Shown: positions 14,101 through 25,824, counted from the stretch's first letter. The stretch: DNA of 64,000 nucleotides from Chamaelirium japonicum (GCA_947650365.1 OX393553.1:38171947-38235946); one strand, 5' to 3'. Numbers and translations: made by a program. Notes: generated from the sequence alone by a model not told the origin.

Positions 14101-14638
14101 TTTACTTAAAGTTATCGGGAGGGGTTTCAAAAAAAATATAGAGTGGTTTTGGTGTCCTAAACATAGAGAGTCAAGTAGCAATCCCAAAAATAGAGAGCAT
14201 ATTGTGAGGCTCTTAGAGGGTATTTTACGGAGGAGTGCTCGATTATATATAATTTACTTATGGTTGTCGTGTGGGGGTTTAAAAAAAATATAGAGAGGCT
14301 TTGGATCCCTAAATATAGGGAGTCCTGTACCAATCCTAAAAATAGAGAGCATATTATGAGGCTATTAGAGGCTATTTTTGGGGGGAATGCTCGATTGTAT
14401 ATAATTTACTTTAGGTTGTCAGGTGGGGGTTCAAAAAAAATATAGAGTAGTTTTGGCTCCCTAAATATAGGAAGTCTAGTAGCAATTCCAAAAATAGAGA
14501 GGCATATTGTGATGCTTTTATAGGGTGATTTAGAGAGGAGTGCTTGATTTATATATAATTTACTTATGATTTTAGGGTATTTTTTGAGAGGCAATGACGA
14601 AGCTTATAGTGGGTATTTTTGGAAGGAATGCTCGATTG

Positions 14639-14729
14639 TATATAATTTAGGAAGTTTAGTAGCAATTCCAAAAATAAAAAATACATTGCGAGGCTCTCGG
14701 AGTGTGTTTTAGGGAGGAGTGCTCTATTG
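14639..14729 (+). repeat. Deleted A monomer (91 bp)
   Basis: TATATAATTTA is joined directly to GGAAGTTTAGTAGCAATTCC. The G-rich block, A-tract and left arm of the dyad are absent (about 61 bp). It sits directly before a B monomer. Confidence 0.8.
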
Positions 14730-14880
14730 TATATAATTTAGTTATGATTATCGGGTGGGAGTTTTGAGAAATTAGGAGCGATTTTGGCTCCCTAAATATT
14801 AGGAGTCTTGTAGCGATCACAAAAATAAGGAGGCAATGGTGAGGCTCTTATAGGGAGTTTTTGGGAGGAATGCTCAATTA
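14730..14880 (+). repeat. B monomer 3
   Basis: A 151-bp B monomer (TTAGTTATGATTATCGGG, GAGTTTTGAGAAATTAGG, GGCAATGGTGAGGC). It follows the 91-bp deleted monomer and leads into an A monomer with GGTTGACGGG, then an N-type monomer and the S module at 15188. Confidence 0.85.
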
Positions 14881-16418
14881 TATGTAGTTTACTTAAGGTT
14901 GACGGGTAGGGGTTAAAAACAAATATGGAGCAATTTTGGCTCCTTAAATATAGGAAGTCTAGTAGCAATCCGAAAAATAGAAAGAATATTGCAAGGTTCT
15001 TAGAGGGTGTTTTTGAAAGGAGTGCTCGATTGTATATAATTTACTTAAGGTTATCGGGTGGGCGTTTAAAAAAAATATAGAGCGGTTTTGGCTACCTAAA
15101 TATAGGGAGTCTAGTTGCAATTCAATAAAATAGAAAGGCATATTACGAGGCTCTTAGAGGGTATTATAGACAGAAGTGCTTGATTTATATATAATTTATT
15201 TATGATTTTAGGGTGTTTTTGGAAGACAATACCGAGGCTCGTAGAGGGTGTTTTTGGGAGAAATACCCGATTATATATAATTTACTTAAGGTTATCGGGT
15301 GGGGGTTCAAAAAAAATATGTAGCGATTTTGGCTCTCTATATATAGGGAGTCTAGTAGCGATCCCAAAAATAGAGAGCATATGATGAGGCTTTTAGAGGG
15401 TGTTTTAGGGTAAAGTTCTCGATTGTATATAATTCACTTAAGGTTGTCGGGTGGGGGTTCAAAAAAAATATGGAGCAGTTTTGGCTTCCTAAATATAGGG
15501 AGTCTAGTAACAATCCCAAAAATAGAGAGCATATTACAAGGCTCTTAGAGGGTATTTTGGGGAGGAGTGCTTGATTGTACATAATTGACTTAAGGTTATT
15601 GGGTGGGGGTTCAAAAAAAATATAGAGCGGTTTTGGCTTCTTAAATATAGGGAGTCTAGTAGCAATCCAAAAAATAGAGGCATATTACAAGGCTATTAAA
15701 GGGTATTTTTGGGATGAATGCTCGATTGTATATAATTTACTTAAGGTTGTCGAGTGGGGATTCAAAAAAAATATAGAAGGGTTTTGGCTCCCTAAATATA
15801 GGGAGTCTAGTAGCAATCCCAAAAATAAAGAGTATATTGCTAGACTCTTAGAGGGTGTTTCAAGGAGTGCTCGATTGTATATAATTAACTTAAGGTTGTC
15901 GGGTGGTGGTTAAAAAAAAATATGGAGCTATTTTGGCTCCTTAAATATAGAGATTCTAGTAGCAATCCCAAAAATAGAGGCATATTACAAGGCTTTTAGA
16001 GGGTATTTTAGGGAGACTTGCTTTAATTATATATAATTTACTTATGATTTTAGGGTGTTTTTGGGAGGCAATGGCGAGGCTCTTAGTTGGTGTTTTCGGG
16101 AGAAATGCTCGATTGTATATAATTTACATAAGGTTGACGGGTGAGGTTTCAAAAAAAATATAGAACGATTTTGGTTCCCTAAATATAAGGAGTCTAGTAA
16201 CAATCGCAAAAAAAGAGAGCATATTGCAAGGATATTAGAAGGTGTTTTTGGGAGGACTGCTTGATTGTATATCATTTACATAAGGTTTTATGGGCATTAA
16301 AAAAAAATATGGATCAGTTTTGGCCACCTAAATATAGGGAGTCTAGTAGCAATCCTAAAATTAGAAAGGCATATTGCGAGGCACTTAGAGGGAATTTTAG
16401 GGAGGAGTGCTTGATTTA

Positions 16419-17853
16419 TATATAATTTATTTATGAGTTTAGGGTATTTTTGGGAGGTAATGGCGAGGCTCTTAGAGGGTGTTTTTGGAAGGAATGCTCG
16501 ATTTTTTATAATTTAATTTAAGGTTATCGAGTGGGGTTTTAAAAAAAATATAGAGTAGTTTTGGCTTCCTAAATATAGGGATTCTAGTAGCAATCCCAAA
16601 TATAGAGAGCATACTGCGAGGGTCATAGAGGGTATTTTAGGGAGGAGTGCTCGATTATATATAATTTACTTAAGGTTGTCGGGAGGGGGTTCAAAATAAA
16701 TATGGAGCGGTTTTGGATCATTAAATATAGGGAGTCTAGTAGCAATCCTAAAAATAGAGGGCATATTATGAGGCTATTAGAGTGTGTTTTTAGGAGGAAT
16801 GCTCGATTGTATATAATTTAGTTAAGGTTATCGTGTGGGATTCAAAAATAAATATAGAGTAGTTTTGGATCCCTAAATATGGGGAGTCTAGTAGCAATCC
16901 CAAAAAAAGAGAGTATATTATGAGGCTATTAGAGGGTGATTTTGGGAGGAATGCTCGATTATATCTAATTTACTTAAGGTTATCGAGTGGTGGTTCAAAA
17001 AAAATATGGACTGGTTTTGGCTCCCTAAATATGGGGAGTCTAGTATCAATTATAAAAATATAGAGCATATTGCTAGGCTATTAGAGGGTATTTCAAGGAG
17101 TGCTCGATTATATATAATTTACTTAAGGTTGTCGGGTGGGGGTTAAAAAAAATATGGAGCAATTTTAGCTTCCTAAATATAGGGAGTCTAATAGTAATCC
17201 CAAAAAATAGAGAGCATATTGCGAGGCTCTTAAAGGGTGTTTTAGAGAGAAGTACTCGATTATATATAATTTACTTAAGGTTGTTGGGTTGGGGTTCTAA
17301 ATAAAAATGGAGCTATTTTGGCTCCTTAAATATAGGGATTCTAGTAGCAATCCTAAAAATAGAGAGGCATATTTTGAGGCTCTTAGAGGGTGTTTTAGGG
17401 AGGAGTGCTTTATTTATATATAATTTACTTATGATTTTAGGATGTTTTTAGGAGGCGATGACAAGGTTCTTAGAGGGTGTTTTTAGGGTGGAATGCTCAA
17501 TTGTATATAATTTATATAATAAATATATAAATAGGGAGCCTTGTAGTAATCCCAAAAAAAGAGAGCATATTGCAAGGCTCTTAGAGCATGTTTTTGGGAG
17601 GACTACTCGATTATATATAATTTACTTAAGGTTGTCTGGGGGGTATTCAAAAAAAATCTAGATCGGTTTTGGCCACCTAAATATATGGAGTCTAGTAGCA
17701 ATCCCAGAAATAGAAAAACATATTACGAGGCTCTTAGAGGGTGTTTTATGGAGGAGTGCTTGATTTATATATAATTTACTTATGATTTTAGGGTGTTTTT
17801 GGGAGGTAATAGTGAGGCTCTTAGAGGATATTTTTGAAAGGAATGCTCGATTA
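16419..17853 (+). repeat. Older ~1.39-kb HOR unit, copy 1
   Basis: Begins at the S module after an N monomer, contains a monomer with CTCATAGAGGGTATTTT, then a GGATC-type monomer ending ATTATGAGGCTATTAG, then several A monomers, an S with GTGCTTTATTTATATA at 17417, and another N-S pair at 17768. The same order and diagnostic bases recur from 22767. Copies are clearly diverged and this one carries the 42-bp deletion at 17504. Confidence 0.65.
17504..17613 (+). repeat. Deleted monomer with AT-rich scar
   Basis: A 110-bp monomer following the S at 17417. The AT block runs into ATAATAAATATATAAATAGGG, then GGAGCCTTGTAGTAATCCC. The G-rich block, A-tract and most of the left dyad arm are lost (about 42 bp net), leaving an AT-rich scar that looks like repeated slippage on ATAT/AAAT. 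Confidence 0.75.
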
Positions 17854-18004
17854 TGTATAATTTATTTAAGGTTATTGAGTCGGGGTTAAAAAAAATATGG
17901 AGCGATTTTCGCTACCTAAATATAGGGAGTCTAGTAGCAATCCTAAAAATAGAGAGCATATTGCGAAGCTCATAGAGGGTATTTTAGAGAAGAGTGCTCG
18001 ATTG

Positions 18005-18067
18005 TATTAAAATAGAGAGCATATTGTGAGGCTATTAAAGGGTATTTTTGGAAGGAATGCTTGATTA
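18005..18067 (+). repeat. Deleted A monomer (63 bp)
   Basis: The GATTGTAT start of the AT block is joined to TAAAATAGAGAGCATATTG. About 89 bp is missing, including the dyad and A-tract. The TAT and AAAA strings at the joint suggest short-homology deletion. Confidence 0.8.
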
Positions 18068-18461
18068 TATATAATTTAGTTAAGGTTGTCAGGTAGGGGC
18101 TGGGTTCAAAAAAAATTTAGAGCGGTTTTGACTCCCTAAATATTGGGAGTCTACTATCAATCCCAAAAATAAAGAGGAATATTACAAGGTTTTTAGAGGG
18201 TGTTTTAGGAAGGAGTGCTTGATTTATAAATAATTTACTAATGATTTTAGGGTATTTTTGGGAGGCAATGGCAAGGTTTTTAAAGGGTGTTTTTGGAAGG
18301 AATGTCGATTGTATATAATTTACTTAAGGTTATCAAGAGGGGGTTCAAAACAAATATGGAGCAGTTTTGTCTCCCTAAATATAGAGTCTAGTATCAATCC
18401 CAAAAATAGAAAGCATATTGCAAGGCTCTTAGAGTATATTTTAGGGAGGAGTGATCGATTG

Positions 18462-18612
18462 TATTGAATTTAGTTATGATTATTAGGTAGAAGCCTAGAT
18501 AAACTGGGAGTGATTTTGGCTCCCCAAATATAGGGAGTCTAGTAGCATTCCCAAAAATAAGGAGGCAATGGTGAGGCTCTTATAGGGTGTTATTGGGATG
18601 AATGCTCGATTG
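18462..18612 (+). repeat. B monomer 4
   Basis: A 151-bp B monomer with diverged GTAGAAGCCTAGATAAACTGGG. The following monomers (GCTTCTTAAATATAGGG, then AGAGAATATTACGAG, then a GACGTTCAA type) match the order seen after B7 and B8, so the context is conserved as well as the monomer. Confidence 0.85.
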
Positions 18613-19842
18613 TATGTAATTTACTTAAGGTTAACGGGTGGGGGTTCAAAAAAAATATGGTGCAGTTTTGGCTTCTTAAATATAGGGAGTCTAGTAGCAA
18701 TCCATAAAATAGAGAGAATATTACGAGATTCTTAGAGGGTATTTTTGGGAGGAGTACTCAATTGTATATTATTTACTTAAGGTTGTCGATTGACGTTCAA
18801 TAAAAATATAGGGCAATTTTGGCTTCCTAAATATAAGGAGTGTAATAGCAATCCCAAAAATAGAAAGGCATATTGCAAGGCTCTTAGAGGGTGTTTTTGG
18901 GTGGAGTGCTTGATTTATTTATAATTTATTTATAATTTTAGGGTGTTTTAGAGAGGTAATGGCTTGGCTCATTGAGGGTGTTTTTGGGAAGAATACTCGA
19001 TTGTATAAAATTTACTTAAGGTTGTCGGGTGGGGGTTCAAAAAAAATATATAGGAATTTTTGCTCCCTAAATTTAGAGAGTCTAGTAGCAATCTCAAAAA
19101 TAGAGAGCATATTGCAGGCTCTTAGAGGGTGTTTTAGGGAGGAGTGCTCGATTATGTATAATTCACTTAAAGTTGTCGCGTGGGGGTTCAAAAAAAATAT
19201 GGAGCAGTTTTGGCTCCCTAAATAAAGGGAGTCTTATAACAATCCAAAAAATAAAGAGCTTATTGCGTGGCTCTTAGAGGGTATTTTAGGGAGGAGTGAT
19301 CGATAGTATATAATTTGCTTAAGGTTATTGGGTGGGGGTTAAAAAAAAATATGGAGCAGTTTTCGATCCCTAAATATGGGGAGTCTAGTAGCAATGCTAA
19401 AAATAGAGAGCATATTACGAGGCTATTCATGGGTATTTTTGGAAGAAAGGAATACTCGATTGTATATAATTTACTTCAGGTTGTCCGGTGCAGGTTCAAA
19501 AAAAATATGGAGCAATTTTGGCTCCCAAAATATAGGAAGTCTAGTAGCAATCCCAAAAATAGATAGATATAATACAAGGCTCGTAGAGGGTGTTTTAAAG
19601 AGGAGTGCTTTATTTATATATAATTTACTTATGATTTTAGGGTATTTTTGTGATGCAATAGCGAGGCATTTAGAGGGTGTTTTTGGGAGGAATGTTCAAT
19701 TGTATATAATTTACTTAAGTTTGTCAGGGGTGATTCAAAAAAAATATGGAGTGGTTTTGGCTCCCTAAATATAGGCAATCCTAAAAATATAAAGCATATT
19801 ACGAAGCTCTTAGAGTGTTTTTTAGGGAGGAGTGCTCGATTG
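18613..19842 (+). repeat. A/S monomers between B4 and B5
   Basis: S modules begin at about 18918 and 19617. A monomer near 19430 carries a short insertion in its tail (GGAAGAAAGGAATACTCG). Otherwise ordinary A monomers. Confidence 0.85.
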
Positions 19843-19992
19843 TATATAATTTAGGTATAATTATCGGGTGGGAGCCTTAAGAAATTGGGGGCGATTTGGC
19901 TCCCCAAATATAGAGAGTATTGTAGCGATCCCAAAAATAAGGAGGCAATGGCGAGGTTCTTTTAATGTGTTTTTAGGAGGAATGCTCGATTC
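19843..19992 (+). repeat. B monomer 5
   Basis: A 150-bp B monomer with GGGAGCCTTAAGAAATTGGG and CTCCCCAAATATAGAGAG, only 1.38 kb after B4. Confidence 0.85.
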
Positions 19993-21467
19993 TATGTAAT
20001 TTTCTTAAGGTTGACGGGTGGGGGTTCAAAAAAAATGGAGCGGTTTTGGCTGCTAAAATATAGGGAGTCTTGTAGCAATCCCTAACATGGAGAGAATATT
20101 GAGAGGCTTTTAGAGGGTGATTTAGGAAGGAGTACTCGATTGTATATAATTTACTTAAGGTTGTCGGGTTGGTGTTCAAAAAAAATATGCAGCGATTTTG
20201 GCTTTCAAAATATAGGGAGTCTAATAGTAATCCCAAAAATAGAAAAGCATATTGTGAGACTCTTAGAGGGTGTTTTTGGGAGAAGTGTTTGATTTATATA
20301 TAATTTATTTATGATTTTAGGGTGTTCTTGGGAGGCAATGGTGAGGCTCATAGAGGGTGTTTTTGGAAGGATTGCTCGATTTTATATAATTTACTTAAGG
20401 TTGTCGAGTGGGGGTATAAAAAAAATATGGAGTGGTTTTGGCTCTCTAAATATATGGAGTCTTGTAGAAATCCCAAAAATAAAGAGCATATTGTGAGTCT
20501 CTTAGAGAGTGTTTTATGGAGTACTACTCGATTGTATATAATTCACTTAAGGTTGTCTGGTGGGGGTTCAAAAAAAATATAGAATGGTTTTGAATCCCTA
20601 AATATAGGGAGTCTAGTACCAATCCCAAAAATAGAGAGTATATTGCAAGTCTCTTAGAGGGTATTTTAGGGTGGAGTTTCTCGATTATTTATAATTTACT
20701 TAAGGTTGTCAGGTGGGGTTCAAAAAAAATATGGCGTGGTTTTGGCTCCCTAAATATAGGGAGTCTAGTAGTAATCCCAAAAATAGAGAGGAATATTGCG
20801 AGGCTATTAGAAGGTGTTTTAGGAAGAAGTGCTTGATTTATATATAATTTACTTATAATTTTAGGGTGTTTTTGGGAGGCAATAACGAGGCTCTTAGAGG
20901 GTGTTTTTGGGAGGAATGCTCGATTGTGTATAATTTACTTAAGGTTGTCGGGTGGGGGTTCAAACAAAATATGGAGCAGTTTTGGCTCCCTAAATATAAG
21001 GATTCTAGTAGCAATCCCAAAAAATAGAGAGCTTATTGCAAGGCTCTTAGACTGTGTTTTAGGGAGGAGTGCTCGATTGTATATAATTTACTTAATATCG
21101 TCGGGTGGGGGTTCAAAACAAATATGGAGCGGTTTTGGCTCCTTAAATATAAGGAGTCTAGTAGCCACCCCAAAAATAGAGAGGCATATTACGAGGCTCT
21201 TAGAGGGTATTTTAGGGAGGAGTGCTTGATTTATATATAATTTATATATGATTTTAGGGTGTTTTTGGTTGGCAATGGCGAGGCTCTTTAAGGGTGTTTC
21301 TGGTAGGAATGCTTGATTATATATAACTTACTTAAGGTTGTATGGTTGGAGGTTCAAAAAAATATACAGCAGTTTTGGCTCCCTAAATATAAAGAGAATA
21401 GTAGCAATCCCAAAAATAGAGAGTTTTGAGGCTTTTAGAAGGTGTTTTAGGGTGGATTGCTCGATTG
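19993..21467 (+). repeat. A/P/S monomers between B5 and B6
   Basis: S modules begin at about 20297, 20841 and 21234. The monomer after 20841 is a clear P type. Part of a block paralogous to about 26,945-29,410. Confidence 0.85.
20927..21079 (+). repeat. P monomer (exemplar)
   Basis: A 153-bp monomer directly after the S at 20841. It is marked by GATTGTGTATAATTTAC at its start, TTCAAACAAAATATGGAGC instead of an unbroken A-tract, and one extra A in CCCAAAAAATAGAGAGC. The same marks recur after S modules at 3162, 4772, 6319, 22227, 27799, 29167 and 58919, and in weaker form (CAAATAAAATATG) after 11059, 12293, 35505 and 36975. It is an HOR position rather than random variation. Confidence 0.8.
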
Positions 21468-21618
21468 TATATAATTTAGTTATGATTATCGGGTATGAGC
21501 CTTGAGAAATTGGGAGCGATTTTGGCTTCCCAAATATAGGGAGTCTAGTATAAATCCTAAAAATAAGAAGGCAATGGCGAGGCCCATATAGGGTGTTGTT
21601 GGGAGAAATGCTCGATTC
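21468..21618 (+). repeat. B monomer 6
   Basis: A 151-bp B monomer (TTATGATTATCGGGTATGAG, CCTTGAGAAATTGGGAGC, GGCAATGGCGAGGCCC). Its equivalent in the paralogous block is B9 at 28406. Confidence 0.85.
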
Positions 21619-22766
21619 TATATAATTTACTTAATTTTGACTGGTGGTGGTTTAAAAATAATATCGAGAAGTTTTGGCTCCCTAATTATAGGGAGTCTAG
21701 TAGCAATCTCAAAAATAGAGTGCATATTGCGAGCCTCATAGAGGGTATTTTAAGGAGGAGTGCACTATTGTATATAATTTACTTAAGGTTGTCGGGTGGG
21801 GGTTCAAAAAAATTATGGAGCGGTTTTGCCTCCCGAAATATAAGGAGTCTAGTAGCAATCCAAAAAATAGAGAGCATATTACGAGGCTATTAGATGGTTT
21901 TTTGGTAAAAATGCTCGATTATATATAATTTACTTAAGGTTGTCGAGTGGGGGTTTAAAAAAATATGGAGCAATTTTGGCTCCCTAAATATAGGGAGTCT
22001 AGAAGCAATCCTCAAAATAAAGAGCATATTGCGAGTCTCTTAGAGGGTGTTTTAGGGAGGAGTGCTCGATTATATATAATTTACTTAAGGTTGTCGAGTT
22101 GGGGTTCAAAAAAAATATGGAGCGATTTTGGCTCCCTAAATATAGGGGGTCTAGTAACAATCCCAAAAATAGAGAGGCATGTTGTGAGGCTCTTAGAGGG
22201 TGTTTTAGGAAAGAGTGGTTGATTTATATATAATTAACTTACGATTTTAGGATGTTTTTAGGAGGCAATGGCGATGCTCTTAGAGGTTATTTTTTGAAGG
22301 AATGCTTGATTGTATAATATTTTCTTAAGGTTGTCGGGTGCTGGTTTAAACAAAATATGGAGCAATTTTGGTACCCTAAATATAAAGAGTCTAGTAGCAT
22401 GCATACCAAAAAATAGAGAGTATATTGCGAGGCTCTTAGAGGGTGTTTTAAAGAGGAGTACTCGATTGTATATAATTTATATAAGGTTAATGGGTGCGGG
22501 TTCAAAAAAAATATAGAGCGGTTTTGGCTCCCTAAACTTAGGGAGTTTAGTAGCAATCGCAAAAAAAAAAAAGCGAGGCTCTTAGAGGGTATTTTTGGGA
22601 GGACTGCTCGATTGTATATAATTTACTTAAGGTTGTCTGATAGGTTCAAAAAAAATATGGATCGGTTTGGTCCACCTAAATATAGTGAGTCTAGTAGCAA
22701 TCCCAAAAATAGAAGGGCATATTGCGAGGATCTTAGAGGCTATTTTAGGGAGGAGTTCTTGATTTC

Positions 22767-24243
22767 TATATAATTTATTTATAATTTTAGTTTGTTTTTG
22801 GGAGGCAATGGTGAGGCTCTTAGAGGGTGTTTTTAGAAGGAATACTCGATTATATATAATTTACTTAAGCTTATCGAGTGGGGATTCAAAAAATATATGG
22901 AGCAGTTTTGGCTCCCTAAATATCGGGAGTCTAGAAGCAATCCCTAACATAGAGAGCATATTGCAAGGCTCATAGAGGGTATTTTGGGGAGGAGTGCTCA
23001 TTATATATAATTTACTTAAGGTTATCGGGTGGGGATTTAAAAAATATATTGAGCGGTTTTGGATCCCTAAATATAGGGAGTCTAGTAGCAATCCTAAAAA
23101 TAGAGAGCATATTATGAGGCTATTAGAGGGTATTTTTAAGAAGGATGCTCAATTGTATATATTTTAGTTAAGGTTGTTGGATGAGGGTTCTAAAAAAATA
23201 TGGAGCGATTTTGGATCCCTAAATATGGGGAGCCTAGTAGCAATCCCAAAAATAAAGAGCATATTAAGAGGCTATTAGAGGGTATTTTGGGGAGAAATGC
23301 TCGATTGTATATAATTTACTTAAGGTTATCGAGTGGGGGTTCAAAAAAAATATGGAGTTGTTTTGGCTCCCTAAATATAGAGAGTCTAGTAGCAATCAAA
23401 AAAAATAAAGAGCATATAACTAGGCTCTTAGAGGGTGTTTTAAGGATTTCTCGATTGTATATGATTTACTTCAGGTTGTCGGGTGGAGGTTCAAAAAAAA
23501 TATGAAGCAGTTTTGGCTCCCTAAATATAGGGAGTCTAGTAGCAATCCCAAAAAATAGAGAGCATATTGCGATGCTCTTAAAGGGTGTTTTAGGGAGGAG
23601 TGCTCGATTGTATATAATTTACTTAAGGTTGTCGGGTTGGGGTTCAAAAAAAATATAGAGCGGTTTTGGCTCCTTAAATATAGGGATTATAGTAACAATC
23701 CCAAAAATAGACATGCATATTGCGAGACTCTTAGAGGGTGTTTTAGGGAGGAATGCTTTATTTAAATATAATTTAATTATGATTTTAGGGTATTTTTGGG
23801 TTTGCAATGGTGAGTCTATTAGAGGGTGTTTTTGGGAGGAATGCTCAATTATATATAATTTACATCAAGTTGATGGGTGTAGGTTCAAAACAAATATGGA
23901 GCGGTATTGGCTCCTTAAATATAGGGAGCCTAGTAGCAATCCTAGAAAAAGATAGCATATTTCGAGGCTCTTAGAGGGTGTTTTTGGGAGGACTGCTCGA
24001 TTGTATATAATTTACTTATGGTTGTCTGGTGGGCGTTCAAAAAAAATATGGATCAGTTTTGGCCACCTAAATATAGGGAGTCTAGTAGCAATCCCAAAAA
24101 TAGAAAGGCATACTCCGAGGCTCTTAGAGGATGTTTTAGGGAGGAGTACTTGATTTATAAATAATTTACTTATGATTTTAGGATGTTTTTGGGAGGCAAT
24201 GGTAGAGCTCTTAGAGGATGTTTTTGGAAGGAATGCTCGATTA
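22767..24243 (+). repeat. Older ~1.39-kb HOR unit, copy 2
   Basis: Counterpart of 16419-17853: S after N, a CTCATAGAGGGTATTTT monomer, a GGATCCC monomer ending ATTATGAGGCTATTAG, A monomers, an S with ATGCTTTATTTAAATATA at 23765, then N and S at 24158. S-to-S spacings are 998 and 393 bp here against 998 and 351 bp in copy 1, the difference being the deletion at 17504. Confidence 0.65.
24004..24157 (+). repeat. N monomer (exemplar)
   Basis: A 154-bp pre-S monomer with GGGCGTTCAAA, GGATCAGTTTTGGCCACC, AGAAAGGCAT and the TTGATTTATA end. N-type monomers precede S modules at 2313, 5468, 9573, 12924, 13857, 15188, 16419, 17768, 22767, 24158, 29931 and 34970. They replace A' (AGAGAGGCAT) at that position and I see almost none in region II. 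Confidence 0.75.
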
Positions 24244-24699
24244 TGTATAATTTACTTAAGGTTGCCAAGTAGGGGTACAAAAAAAATATAGAGCGGTTTT
24301 GGCTCCCTAAATATAGTAAGACTAGTAGAAATCCCAAAAAAAGAGAGTATATTGCGAGGCTCATAAAGGGTATTTTATGGAGGAGTGCTCGATTATATAT
24401 AATTTACTTAAGGTTGTCGGGTGGGGGTTCAAAAAAAACATAGAGAGGTTTTGGATCCCTAAATATAGGGAGTCTAGTAGCAATCCGAAAAATAGAGAAC
24501 ATATTATAAGGCTATTAGAAGGTTTTTTTGGGAGGATTGCTCGATTGTATATAATTTAATTAAGGTTGTCGGGTGGGGATTAAAAAAAAAATGGAACAGT
24601 TTTGACTCCCTAAATATAGGGAGTCTAGTAGCAATCCCAAAAATAGAGAGGCGTATTGCGAGGCTCTTAGAGTGTGTTCTAGGGAGGCGTTCTCGATTG

Positions 24700-24850
24700 T
24701 ATATAATTTAGTTATGATTATCAGGTTATAGCCTTGAGAAATTAGGAGCGATTTTGGCTCCCCAAATATAGGAAGTTTAGTAGCATTCCCAAAAATAAGG
24801 AGGTAATGGCGAGGCCCTTATAGGGTATTTTTGGGAGGAATACTCGATTG
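24700..24850 (+). repeat. B monomer 7
   Basis: A 151-bp B monomer (TTATAGCCTTGAGAAATTAGG, TAGCATTCCC). Inside duplication copy 1. B8 is its duplicate 1,125 bp downstream. Confidence 0.88.
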
Positions 24851-25824
24851 TATGTAATTTACTTAAGGTTGACGAGTGGGGGTTCAAAAAAAATATAGAG
24901 AGATTTTGGCTTCTTAAATATAGGGAGTCTAGTAGCAATCCCTAAAATAGAGAGAATATTGCAAGGATCTTAGATGGTGTTTTTGGGAGGAGTGCTCAAT
25001 TATATATAATTTACTTAAGGTTGTCGGGTGGCGTTCAAAAAAATAATGGAGCTATTTTGGCTTCCTAAATATAGGGAGTATAGTAGCAATGCCAAAAAGA
25101 GGGTGTTTTTGGAAGGAGTGCTTGATTTATATATAATTTATTTATGATTTTAGGGTATTTTTGGGAGGTAATGGCAAGGCTCATATAGGGTATTTTTGGG
25201 AGGATTGCTCGATTATATATAAGTTACTTAAAGTTATCGGGTGGGGGTTCAAAAAAAGTATGGAGCAGTTTTGACTCCCTAAATATTGGGAGTCTAGTCG
25301 CAATCCCAAAAATAGAGAACATATTGCGATGCTCTTAGAGGGTGTTTTAGGGAGGAGTGCTCGATTGTATATAATTCGCTTAAGGTTGTCGGGTGGGGAT
25401 TCAAAAAAAATATAGAGCAGGTTTGGCTCCCTAAATATAGGAAGTCTAGTCATAATCCCAAAAATAAAGGGCATATTGCGAGGCTCTTAGAGGGTATTTT
25501 AGGGAGGAGTCCTCGATTATATATAATTTACTTAAGGTTGTCGGGTGGGGGTTCAAAAAAAACATGGAGAGGTTTTGGATCCCTAAATATAGGGAGTCTA
25601 GTAGCAATCTGAAAAATAGAGAACATATTATAAGGCTATTAGAAGGTTTTTTTGGGAGGATTGCTCGATTGTATATAATTTAATTAAGGTTGTCGGGTGG
25701 GGATTAAAAAAAAAAATTGAACAGTTTTGACTCCCTAAATATAGGGAGTCTAGTAGCAATCCCAAAAATAGAGAGGCGTATTGCGAGGCTCTTAGAGTGT
25801 GTTCTAGGGAGGCGTTCTCGATTG
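24851..25824 (+). repeat. A/S monomers between B7 and B8
   Basis: Contains the deleted monomer at 25003 and one S module at about 25130, followed by A monomers. It spans the duplication joint near 25,560. Confidence 0.85.
25003..25129 (+). repeat. Deleted monomer (127 bp) before S
   Basis: CAATGCCAAAAA is joined to GAGGGTGTTTTTGG, so the AGAGAGGCATATTGCGAGG stretch is missing (about 27 bp compared with A'). The identical joint at 26128 shows the deletion predates the 1,125-bp duplication. Confidence 0.85.

Larger units (their letters stand above)
5162..14729 (+). repeat. A/P/N/S monomers between B2 and B3
   Basis: The longest stretch of region I without an intact B. S modules begin at about 5468, 6319, 6712, 7877, 8788, 9181, 9573, 10122, 10363, 11059, 11451, 12293, 12533, 12924, 13466, 13857 and 14552. 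Those at 5468, 9573, 12924 and 13857 follow N-type monomers. P-like monomers follow 6319, 11059 and 12293. The minimal 240-bp A'-S dimer spacing occurs at 10122-10363 and 12293-12533. It includes a fused A'/S unit at 6949 and a B relic at 8114. Confidence 0.85.
14881..18461 (+). repeat. A/N/S monomers between B3 and B4
   Basis: S modules begin at about 15188, 16030, 16419, 17417, 17768 and 18227. Those at 15188, 16419 and 17768 follow N-type monomers, so N-S pairs recur roughly every 1.2 to 1.35 kb here. Two internally deleted monomers lie at 17504 and 18005. Confidence 0.85.
19993..22480 (+). repeat. Ancient segmental duplication, copy 1 (~2.5 kb)
   Basis: Shares a series of private variants, in the same order, with 26,945-29,410: an AGAGAATATTGAGAGGC monomer, a GGCTTTCAAAATATAGGG monomer, a P monomer, CACCCCAAAAATAGAGAGG, an S with ATATAACTTAC after it, a B monomer, AAAAATAATATCGAG, GCGAGCCTC, TCTAGAAGCAATCC and an S with ACTTACGATTTT followed by a P monomer. 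The offset is about 6.94 kb throughout. Many substitutions separate the copies. Confidence 0.75.
21619..24699 (+). repeat. A/P/N/S monomers between B6 and B7
   Basis: S modules begin at about 22227, 22767, 23765 and 24158. Those at 22767 and 24158 follow N-type monomers. Near 22400 a monomer carries a small insertion (TAGCATGCATACC), and near 22560 an A-run of about twelve bases replaces the AATAGAGAGCATATT part. Confidence 0.85.
24436..25560 (+). repeat. Recent tandem duplication, copy 1 (1,125 bp)
   Basis: Nearly identical to 25561-26685 at a constant offset of 1,124-1,125 bp. In the stretches aligned by eye I count about 3 differences per 100 bases, far fewer than between other monomers. 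Shared private features include AAACATGGAGAGG-like A-tract, GAGAGGCGTATTGCG, GGAGGCGTTCTCG, a B monomer, a 127-bp deleted monomer and AGTCTAGTCATAATCCC. The unit contains monomers of A type, one B, one deleted monomer and one S. Confidence 0.92.

Noticed and set aside
17510..17536. AT-rich segment as a microsatellite or foreign insertion
   Set aside because: It is short and made of AATATATAAAT-like pieces already present in the monomer. It is best explained as a deletion scar inside one monomer.
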